Source: Anaerolineales bacterium (lineage in GTDB: Bacteria; Chloroflexota; Anaerolineae; Anaerolineales; UBA6663). Taken from it: a DNA stretch of 22,768 nucleotides. The translations under genes were made by a program, and so were the position numbers. The stretch lies in the NCBI GenBank assembly GCA_017999235.1, contig JAGOBN010000009.1:1-22768 (forward strand). The letters run 5' to 3'. Numbering within the stretch: the first letter of the stretch is position 1; every line of letters begins with the position of its first letter. The notes under the pieces are model-generated. The model was not told the DNA's origin, did no database searches, and saw nothing but the letters and a program-made list of their open reading frames with translations. This document shows, piece after piece, positions 6,828 to 13,068 of this stretch.

Positions 6828-8755
6828 GGCGTGGTCTCCGTCTGCGGGGCGCGGCCGGCGGTTTTCAGCGCGGCCACGCTCGGGAAGCGGTCTAGATCGG
6901 TGTGGGGCAGGAAGAGCGCCGACGTGAAGGCGTCGTAGAAGGTGTTGTCGGCGGACAGCTCCAGGTACGTCATCTTTTCGGCCAGGGTCTTGATCTGCGC
7001 GCGGGCGTCGCGGGAGAGCAGGGCCAGATACGCGCCCAGCGCGGCCGTGTTGCCCAGGAATTGAAAGCGCTCCCAGGCCATGTCCGGCAGCAGGCCGATC
7101 TGCACGGCTTTCTCGACGTTGATGTATTTGCCGAACGAGCCGCCGATGAGCAGGCGTTCCACCTGGCTCAGGTCCAGGCCCACACTCTGAGCCAGCACGT
7201 TGAAGCCGGCGAAAATGGCGGCCTTGGCGCGCATCAGATTGTCGATATCAACTTTGGTAATGACGATGTCGCGGCCGTGGGCGGTCTCGCTGGCCCAGGC
7301 GACCACGTACTCCGGGCCGTGCTCGCCCAGCCGCAGGCGCGGGCTGGCGCCCACGTTCAGGTTGCCGCCCTTGTCGGCGGCGCCGGTGATAAATAACTCG
7401 GCCAGCAGCGCGATCAGGCCGGAGCCGCACAGGCCGCGCGGCGCGGTTTCGCCGATGACGCGGTAGGTGGGCTCGAGGGTAGCGCTGTTGATCCACACCT
7501 CTTCAATCGCGCCGCGCGTGGCGCGCATGCCGGAGACCACGCCGGCGCCTTCAAAAGCCGGGCCGGCCGAGCACGCGCACGTCATCAGCCAGTCCTGGTT
7601 GCCGAGCACGATCTCGCCGTTGGTGCCGACATCGATAAACAGGGTCAGGGTATCAGACGCATGCAGGCCGGTGGCCAGCACGCCGGCGGTAATGTCGGCG
7701 CCGACATAGGCGGCCACGCCGGGCAGGGGGTCCACCGCCGCCAGCGGATGAATGCGCAGGCCGGCCTCGGCCGCGAGCAGCTGCGGCGGGTGGTTGACGG
7801 CGGGGATAAAGGGGCTCAGCCGCAGGGAGGCCGGCGGCACACCCAGGAAGAGGTGCATCATCGTCGGGTTGCCGGCGACCGTGGCCTTGACGATGTGCTC
7901 GGCCGCCACCTGGCTGCGCTCGGTCAGGCGCGCGATCAGGGCGTTAATGGTCTCCAGCACCCGGCCGCGCAGCTCGCTCAAACCGTCCGGCTTGCCGGAG
8001 TAGATGATGCGTGAGATGACGTCCTCGCCGCGCGCGATCTGGCCGTTGTATTCGGCGGCCTGGTCCACGGCCGCGCCGCTCACCAAATCCACCAAATAGA
8101 CTGTGACGGTGGTGGTGCCAATATCAATCGCCACGCCAAACGGGCGGGCGTCAGCGCCCGGCTGGAGCGCGATCAGGCGCGGCGGGCCGTCCGGCCGGCG
8201 GCCGGTATCGGTCTCGACGAGGGCGGTGACGTTCCAGTTGGCGTCCCGCAGGCTCTGCCCTAAGGTGCGTAACAGCGGCAGCGGCACGTCCAGACCGCGC
8301 AGGCCGTGGGCCGCCAGGCCGCGCTCGAGGCGGGCCAGGTCATCCACGCTGTCGTCGTAGGTGGGCGCGCTCAGCGCCACCGGGAAGGCGCGGACCGTCT
8401 GGTGCCGCGCGGGATCGTAATCGAACGGCGGCGCCACCCGGCGGGCGGTTTTGTCGGTCACCATCCGGTGCTCGGCCTGTTCGGCGGGCAGCAGCTGCAC
8501 GGCGGCGTCGCCCTCGATGACGGTCTGGCACGCCAGGGCATACCCGGCCTCCAGGTCCGCGGCGGAGAGCCGGATGGCCGAGCGCCGGCGGACCCCGCCG
8601 TGGGCGATCACCGCGCAGCGCCCGCAGCGCCCCTGGCCGCCGCAGGGCTGGGGCAAGTCCAGGCCGGCCTGGCGGATGGCCTCGGTGACGAGGGTGCCGG
8701 TGGGCACCGCCACCGGTGAGCCATGCGACGGAAAGGAAACGGAATGAGCCGTCAT
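6824..8755 (-). CDS. acsV: RACo-type reductive activator of the corrinoid/iron-sulfur protein
   Basis: A 643-residue two-part protein. The N-terminal ferredoxin domain binds [2Fe-2S] through Cys38, Cys44, Cys47 and Cys76 (CGGQGRCGRC, then LACQ). The C-terminal part is an ASKHA ATPase fold, with AIDIGTTTVTVY at about residue 205, FIDVGTNGEI near 373 and LIGGSFGKYINVEKA near 535. RACo uses ATP and a low-potential electron to reduce inactive Co(II) corrinoid on AcsCD back to Co(I). The ATG at 8755 is preferred; the frame extends 22 codons upstream but would then overlap the hemerythrin gene. The length fits known RACo proteins. It is coupled to cooC by a four-base overlap. Confidence 0.93.
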   Translation of the reverse strand: MTAHSVSFPSHGSPVAVPTGTLVTEAIRQAGLDLPQPCGGQGRCGRCAVIAHGGVRRRSAIRLSAADLEAGYALACQTVIEGDAAVQLLPAEQAEHRMVTDKTARRVAPPFDYDPARHQTVRAFPVALSAPTYDDSVDDLARLERGLAAHGLRGLDVPLPLLRTLGQSLRDANWNVTALVETDTGRRPDGPPRLIALQPGADARPFGVAIDIGTTTVTVYLVDLVSGAAVDQAAEYNGQIARGEDVISRIIYSGKPDGLSELRGRVLETINALIARLTERSQVAAEHIVKATVAGNPTMMHLFLGVPPASLRLSPFIPAVNHPPQLLAAEAGLRIHPLAAVDPLPGVAAYVGADITAGVLATGLHASDTLTLFIDVGTNGEIVLGNQDWLMTCACSAGPAFEGAGVVSGMRATRGAIEEVWINSATLEPTYRVIGETAPRGLCGSGLIALLAELFITGAADKGGNLNVGASPRLRLGEHGPEYVVAWASETAHGRDIVITKVDIDNLMRAKAAIFAGFNVLAQSVGLDLSQVERLLIGGSFGKYINVEKAVQIGLLPDMAWERFQFLGNTAALGAYLALLSRDARAQIKTLAEKMTYLELSADNTFYDAFTSALFLPHTDLDRFPSVAALKTAGRAPQTETTP

Positions 8756-8772
8756 GGTCGGTGGCGCCTGGG

Positions 8773-9177
8773 CTACTTGACCTGGGCCACACACGGGCGC
8801 AGCTGCACATCCACGCCGCAAATGTGCGCCATCAGCCAGCTCATGAGCTGCTGTTCCACGTCAAAGGCTAGGGCCGACGATGGGCCGTCTTTATCCAAAC
8901 GCTCCCGGAACGCGCCAAAGACGCGCAGAAACTCCTGGTGCGCCAGCCGGTTGGCCTGAGCGGCCGGACAGCGGTGCTTCTCCATGCAGTACTCCTCGTG
9001 GCCAAAGTGCGTGATGGCGTAATTGGCCAGGAAGTCCAGCATAGTTTGGAGTTGGGCGGCTTCCTGACCGGAGTTCAGCGCCAGGGCCAGCTCGTTGAGT
9101 TGGAGGATCAACTGTTTGTGCTGATTATCCACCGTGTCAACGCCGGTGCTCATCGACGGATGCCAGGTCAGGGGCAT
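8773..9177 (-). CDS. Bacteriohemerythrin-like di-iron protein, one expected His ligand replaced
   Basis: A 134-residue single-domain hemerythrin. Visible ligands are His20 (DNQHKQL), His57 and Glu61 (THFGHEE), His80 (LAHQEF) and a late H-x4-D pair in AHICGVD. By spacing against myohemerythrin, the His expected four residues before His80 is Asn76. Canonical proteins bind O2 reversibly at the Fe-O-Fe site. With Asn there, iron 1 may be under-ligated or use another residue such as His68. The ATG at 9177 has AAAGGA six bases upstream. It lies between the Ddn-like gene and RACo inside the acs array, suggesting O2 capture or sensing to protect oxygen-labile enzymes. There is no signal peptide. Confidence 0.9.
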   Translation of the reverse strand: MPLTWHPSMSTGVDTVDNQHKQLILQLNELALALNSGQEAAQLQTMLDFLANYAITHFGHEEYCMEKHRCPAAQANRLAHQEFLRVFGAFRERLDKDGPSSALAFDVEQQLMSWLMAHICGVDVQLRPCVAQVK

Positions 9178-9234
9178 GAGGGTTCCTTTGGCTCAGACGG
9201 TGAAGAAGAAGACGGCGGCGCGCTGGCCCGGCTC

Positions 9235-9837
9235 TCAGCGCGCCTTGGGCCGGCGCGGAAACAGGCCGCGCAGGGCGAGGGGCAGCAGCGCCATGGCCGC
9301 CGCCGGCCAGACCCAGGCTAAGTCGCCGGGGCCGCCGGCGCCGGTGCGCGCCTCGACCCGGCGGATCCGCACCAGGCGATAGCCGGCCGTGACGGAGGCG
9401 AGCTGATCATCTTCCATCTGGCGCGGGTCCACGCCGGCCGCGTAGGCGGCGAAGCCGCTGGCGATGAGCACCAGCCGCAGCAGCGGCAGGCGGTCGGGCG
9501 AGTCCGAGACATCTTCCGCCTCGCCCGCCCACCAGCCGTCCGGCAGCCAGACTTCCACGGCCGGGGTGTGCCGGATGTTCTGATACCAATCCGCCTGTCG
9601 GCCGAAGCCGGCCAGGCAATACACGTCGCCGCGCACCAGGGCGTAATTCACCGGGGTGCGCCGGCGTCGGCCGGTCTTGCGGCCGGTGTGGGCGAGCACC
9701 ATGATCCGCCCGCCCACGTCGGGCCAGGCGTTGACGAACGGCGCCAATCCCAGCCGGAACAACCCGAGCATGAAGGGGTTGAAGTATTTGAAGCCTTGCC
9801 GAAGCTGCGAGTCGAGTTGGGGGGATAGATTGGTCAT
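9235..9837 (-). CDS. Ddn-like (deazaflavin/F420 or FMN) nitroreductase-family protein with C-terminal membrane helix
   Basis: A 200-residue protein whose middle resembles the Ddn split-barrel family: HTGRKTGRRRRTPV at about 50-63, GDVYCLAGFGR at 70-80, then a WYQN block and VEVWLPDG. This family binds F420 or a flavin and reduces quinones or nitro compounds. A hydrophobic stretch at about 172-192 with a basic tail could anchor it in the membrane. The ATG at 9837 has no clear ribosome binding site and lies just 13 bases past a hairpin, so expression may depend on read-through. It sits between acsC and hemerythrin. A quinone reductase or oxygen-defence role is inferred from position only, and the cofactor cannot be assigned. 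Confidence 0.75.
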   Translation of the reverse strand: MTNLSPQLDSQLRQGFKYFNPFMLGLFRLGLAPFVNAWPDVGGRIMVLAHTGRKTGRRRRTPVNYALVRGDVYCLAGFGRQADWYQNIRHTPAVEVWLPDGWWAGEAEDVSDSPDRLPLLRLVLIASGFAAYAAGVDPRQMEDDQLASVTAGYRLVRIRRVEARTGAGGPGDLAWVWPAAAMALLPLALRGLFPRRPKAR

Positions 9838-9850
9838 GAAGACAGTCAGA

Positions 9851-9883
9851 GGCGAGGGATTAGGTCAGCCCTAACCCCTCGCC
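9851..9883 (-). terminator. Hairpin between acsC and the Ddn-like gene, possible weak terminator or attenuator
   Basis: GGCGAGGG (9851-9858) pairs with CCCTCGCC (9876-9883). After one A/C mismatch, TTAGG (9860-9864) pairs with CCTAA (9870-9874) around a five-base loop. Read on the minus strand it lies 22 bases after the acsC stop and is followed by TCTGACTGTCTTC, a pyrimidine-rich but weak U-tract. It probably reduces, rather than stops, transcription into the Ddn-like gene, or protects the 3' end of the upstream mRNA. Confidence 0.5.
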
Positions 9884-9905
9884 CCCAATTCCTAATGCGC
9901 AACAA

Positions 9906-11237
9906 CTACTTCCACATCGTCTTCAGATACGCGGGCAGGTCCACGGCTTCTTTCGGGCCGACCATGATCTGCCAGCCGGCCAGCGATTCTTCCAGCTCAC
10001 CGGACAGCACCGCCACCTGGCCCGGGATGATGATGCGCTTGTGATTGACCTTGCCTTCGATGTTGGCGGTCTTGATGGCTTTGGCGATGCGGTCGGCGTC
10101 GAACTTGCCGGCCGCCCAGGCCGTCAGCACGCTCATGCCCTCCGCGTCCGCCACCACCAGCCAGGCCGGCCAGCCGGAGCCTTCCACCTCGTTGTTCACG
10201 GCGAAGTAGGTGATGGAGAAATTCGTTGTCACCATCACCGGCGCGTCGGCGGTGGGGGTGTTGATCTCGTAGACGCCGGGCAGCACCTGGATGGGCTTCT
10301 GCGGGTCGGTGTAGATGTTCTGGCGCAGGACCAGCAGCGGGTAGAGCATGGCCGGATCGAAGCTTTCCAGCACGACAAAGCCCGCGTACTTGGCAAGGTG
10401 CTGGCCGGCCAGCACCGTCTCATCGCCGCCGCCCTCGCCCGGGAAGGTGATGATGGGGAAGCCCAGCGCGCGGAAGTTTTTCTTCAGCGCCAGCCGGCGC
10501 AGCTGGGTCAGCGCCGTCAGGGAGGCCCCATAGCCGCGCGCCAGCGGGTCCAGCACCAGGTCTTCCAGGCCGGCCTTCTTCAGGGCCTCGGTCAGCTCGG
10601 CCAGCTTATCCAGCGTGGCCGCTTTGACGGCCAGCGGCGTCTTGGCGGCCTTGGCGATCTCGGCCAGGGCCTGCCAGTTGGTCTCGTCCGCGGCGTACAG
10701 CAGGGGCTGGGTGCCGGCCGCCGCCTTGACGCCCGCCGCCATCACGGCCGGGTCGGCCGCGATCAAGATCAGGGCTTTCTGGCTGGCGGCGCGCACCGCC
10801 GTGACCGCGGCCGCAAACTGGGCCGCCTCGCCGGAGGCCGCTTCCACCGCGAAGCCGTCCACGCCCAGCTTGATGCCCACGTAATCGACCACATAGGCGT
10901 CGGCCTCGGTCACTCTCGCGGCCAGGCCGGCGTCGGTGTCTTTGACCCGGATGAAGACGCCGGGCTTGTTGTAGAAGGTTTTCTCGTGGCGGAAGAGCAC
11001 GGTCTCGTTGCCGGCCGCCACCTTGTGGCCGGCGCCGGCCACGGTCACCAGCCGGATCGGCGGTGCGGAGGCCGCCTCCAGCTTGGTCTTGGAGGCCTCG
11101 GTCACATACGGGCATTGCTTCAGCTCGGCGCCCTTGGCGGCCAGCTTCATGGCAAAGGCGAGACAGGTGGGGAAGCCGCATTCTTTGCAGTTGGTCTGCG
11201 GCAACAGTTTGTAGATTTCCAAACCACTCATCGGCAT
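9906..11237 (-). CDS. acsC: Corrinoid/iron-sulfur protein large (gamma) subunit
   Basis: A 443-residue large subunit of the methyl carrier that delivers CH3 from AcsE to the A-cluster of AcsB. The N-terminal [4Fe-4S] domain shows Cys17, Cys20, Cys25 and Cys42 in TNCKECGFPTC and KQCPYV. A TIM-barrel domain follows, then a C-terminal Rossmann-like corrinoid-binding domain. This is the usual order for AcsC/CdhE, and the length is close to the roughly 446-residue Moorella protein. The ATG at 11237 has GAGG six bases upstream; a second ATG two codons on is less well spaced. It begins 16 bases after acsD ends. The B12-binding region is recognised by overall similarity rather than a short motif. Confidence 0.95.
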   Translation of the reverse strand: MPMSGLEIYKLLPQTNCKECGFPTCLAFAMKLAAKGAELKQCPYVTEASKTKLEAASAPPIRLVTVAGAGHKVAAGNETVLFRHEKTFYNKPGVFIRVKDTDAGLAARVTEADAYVVDYVGIKLGVDGFAVEAASGEAAQFAAAVTAVRAASQKALILIAADPAVMAAGVKAAAGTQPLLYAADETNWQALAEIAKAAKTPLAVKAATLDKLAELTEALKKAGLEDLVLDPLARGYGASLTALTQLRRLALKKNFRALGFPIITFPGEGGGDETVLAGQHLAKYAGFVVLESFDPAMLYPLLVLRQNIYTDPQKPIQVLPGVYEINTPTADAPVMVTTNFSITYFAVNNEVEGSGWPAWLVVADAEGMSVLTAWAAGKFDADRIAKAIKTANIEGKVNHKRIIIPGQVAVLSGELEESLAGWQIMVGPKEAVDLPAYLKTMWK

Positions 11238-11253
11238 GGCGCACCTCGCTCCG

Positions 11254-12228
11254 TTAGGCCTGCATCAGGCCGGCAATTTGAGTCTTGAGCCTGGCCAATG
11301 ATTCGGGGTGGCGCAGGACGACGAGATCGGCCCCGGATTGCAGGAGGGCGCTGGCGGTCAGGGTCTCCCAGTTGACGGCCCGGCGGGTCCACTCGCCCCA
11401 GGTGGCCGGCACGCCCTCGCCCACTTTGGCCTCCTTGGCCTTCCAGGCTTCCTCGCCGGGGGTGACGATCATGGGCTGCTGGGTCATGCTGTCGCCCTGC
11501 AGGGCGGCCAGGCGTAGCCGCTCCATCACCGAGTAGCCGTACTCGATGCCGTAGCCGAGCGCGCCCGTGGTCGGGTCCATGACGATGCGGTCCAGCGGCA
11601 TGCCCATATCGTGGATCAAGATGACCAGCTGCTTGGCCAAGTTGACGTCCATCGGGGTCTTGGAGCTGACCAGATGGCCGTTGGCCATGGCCGCCGCCAC
11701 CAGCGTGCGGTAATTTTTGTCCTCGCACACGCCGATGAGCAGCCGCTCGCCCTTGGCGGCCTCGGCCACCGGCACGAGCAGCTCGTTGTCCTTCTCTGCC
11801 TGGCCCGGCCCGAAGACGGCCAGCGGCAGGCCGGTGGCGGCCAGCACCTGCTTGACCGCGGCCACCGCGTGGGCGGGCGTGTTGGGCGAGCCGTCGGCCT
11901 GGGTGAGCGCCAGCGTCAGCAGGATCAGGTCGGCGCCGGCGTGTTCCGCCGCGCGCGCCCAATCGCCGGGGTCGCCCATGGCCTCGCCCCAGGCCGTGTT
12001 CAGCAAGGGCGACCAGTCGTCGGGCCGGCGGTCCTTGATCTCCAGCGCCAGGGCCGGCGGATGCGGCATGGCGGCGCCGGCCGCGCCGTCGAAGTGCATA
12101 AACGGCAGGGCGGTTTCGCCGCCCAGGGTCAGCGTCCGGGCGCGCGTCCCGCCGTCGGCGGCCAGGGCCCCGAGAGTGACTTCCCGGACTTTGCCCGCCC
12201 ATTTATCTTTGGGGATTTCAACCGGCAT
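11254..12228 (-). CDS. acsD: Corrinoid/iron-sulfur protein small (delta) subunit
   Basis: A 324-residue TIM-barrel protein of the AcsD/CdhD family. It pairs with AcsC to cradle the corrinoid and helps dock AcsE and RACo. Recognisable blocks are LTLGGETALPFMHFDG near residues 34-49, ALEIKDRRP, FGPGQAEKDNELL, GVCEDKNYRTL, MDVNLAKQLVILIHDMG and IVMDPTTGALGYGIEYGYSVMER. The last resembles the pterin-barrel fold but without a methyltransferase active site. The ATG at 12228 has a near-ideal AAAGGAGA eight bases upstream, so the gene may be strongly translated. It starts 13 bases after the DsrE-like gene stops and precedes acsC. The length is normal for the family. Confidence 0.94.
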   Translation of the reverse strand: MPVEIPKDKWAGKVREVTLGALAADGGTRARTLTLGGETALPFMHFDGAAGAAMPHPPALALEIKDRRPDDWSPLLNTAWGEAMGDPGDWARAAEHAGADLILLTLALTQADGSPNTPAHAVAAVKQVLAATGLPLAVFGPGQAEKDNELLVPVAEAAKGERLLIGVCEDKNYRTLVAAAMANGHLVSSKTPMDVNLAKQLVILIHDMGMPLDRIVMDPTTGALGYGIEYGYSVMERLRLAALQGDSMTQQPMIVTPGEEAWKAKEAKVGEGVPATWGEWTRRAVNWETLTASALLQSGADLVVLRHPESLARLKTQIAGLMQA

Positions 12229-12241
12229 GAGAATGTCTCCT

Positions 12242-12622
12242 TTAGAACACCAGGATGTGCTCGGCCGCGATCGCCCATTCGGCCAGCGCGTCCGGGCTGA
12301 TAAGTTTGAGGCCTTCGATCAGGACCCGGGGTTTGAAGCCGCGCATCTCAGCCGAGAGGCCGCTGTAACCCACCTCGCCGTGCTGCACGAGGGAGCGGAT
12401 CATGTGTTCGATGTTGGGAATGCCTTCCGGCGGCTCCTGGCCCGCGATGCCGCACTGAACGCCGTCGCCGGCCAGGAATAAGCGCACGCGCAGTTCGTGG
12501 CGCTTGGCCAGGTTGACGGCCAGGCGCAGCGCCGTGTAGGGGCGCTCCTGGCCGTACGGGCCATCATTGATGATGACCAGATAAGTGCGCGGTTCCGGCT
12601 CGGCGGCGAGAGGACGGTTCAT
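12242..12622 (-). CDS. DsrE/YchN-like protein lacking the usual C-terminal Cys
   Basis: A 126-residue protein with DsrE/DsrF-like features: a YLVIINDGPYG strand-loop, TALRLAVNLAKRH, VRLFLAGDGVQCG and a closing GEVGYSGLSAEMRGF block. Canonical DsrE sulfur-carriers have a Cys at the equivalent of GTCxxARG. Here the string reads GLSAEMRG, with Ser in that place. The only cysteine is Cys57 in GVQCG. Persulfide transfer by the standard mechanism therefore looks unlikely. The ATG overlaps the end of the small CBS gene by four bases (ATGA), so the two are probably co-translated, and acsD follows after 13 bases. Its position suggests a link to CODH/ACS maturation or regulation, but the function is unknown. 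Confidence 0.75.
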   Translation of the reverse strand: MNRPLAAEPEPRTYLVIINDGPYGQERPYTALRLAVNLAKRHELRVRLFLAGDGVQCGIAGQEPPEGIPNIEHMIRSLVQHGEVGYSGLSAEMRGFKPRVLIEGLKLISPDALAEWAIAAEHILVF

Positions 12623-13002
12623 TCCGGCAGCGCCTCCAGGCGCGCGATGATCGCGGTGAGCGCGAGCATGGCCGACGGGCGCGGTTCGCCCGGCCAGGCG
12701 TGCATCAAAAACGCGTGCGTCACACCCCGGTCACGCATCATCTGCGCGGCGGCGGCCGCCGGGATATCGGGCGGCACCTGGGGGATGTCTTCGTCCAGGA
12801 TGGCGCTGACCGGCTGGTCTGGGTGGCCGGCCAGCGCGGCCGCGCTGGCCCAGCCGCACGCCATGCCGGCTTCATCCAGGGCCACGACAACCTCGGCCGG
12901 CGGCCGTTGCGCGGCCAGCCGCGCGGCCACCAGGCCGCCGATCTCCGTCTCCCGGCAGACCGGCACGCCTATCGTCATCACATCGCGGACCAGGAGGGGC
13001 AT
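12619..13002 (-). CDS. Small divergent CBS-domain protein
   Basis: A 127-residue protein that reads as a minimal, divergent CBS pair. Repeat 1 begins VRDVMTIGVPVCRETEIGG and runs to about residue 58; repeat 2 begins VSAILDEDIPQVPPD near 65 and runs to about 122. The VxDVMT...VxxxTxI opening is typical of CBS domains. The nucleotide-contacting G-x-(I/V)-(T/S)-x-x-D strings of the other CBS protein are poorly preserved here. Two cysteines (16 and 49) are present. The ATG at 13002 has no ribosome binding site and lies nine bases after a strong GC hairpin. Its stop overlaps the DsrE-like start by four bases. Ligand and partner are unknown. Confidence 0.72.
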   Translation of the reverse strand: MPLLVRDVMTIGVPVCRETEIGGLVAARLAAQRPPAEVVVALDEAGMACGWASAAALAGHPDQPVSAILDEDIPQVPPDIPAAAAAQMMRDRGVTHAFLMHAWPGEPRPSAMLALTAIIARLEALPE

Positions 13003-13011
13003 GGTGCGGGC

Positions 13012-13061
13012 GGGCGACGGCGGGCGGACGCCACCCTCGGGGTGTCCGCCCGCCGTCGCCC
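13012..13061. repeat. Perfect 18-bp GC-rich inverted repeat between acsB and the small CBS gene
   Basis: The arm at 13012-13029 (GGGCGACGGCGGGCGGAC) is exactly complementary to 13044-13061, around a 14-base loop that itself contains CACCC and GGGTG. On the minus strand it starts seven bases after the acsB stop and ends nine bases before the next ATG, filling nearly the whole gap. No T-run follows. It may stabilise the cooS-acsB mRNA end, attenuate transcription, or mask initiation of the CBS gene. Confidence 0.85.
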
Positions 13062-13068
13062 CGGGTCA

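Noticed and set aside
8756..8821. 22-codon N-terminal extension of RACo overlapping the hemerythrin gene
   Set aside because: It would overlap the hemerythrin 3' end by 49 bases, and the ferredoxin domain begins normally from the ATG at 8755.
9841..9905. Possible mobile or MITE-like fragment in the gap after acsC
   Set aside because: The sequence contains only a single hairpin, with no target duplication, second copy or transposase in the window.
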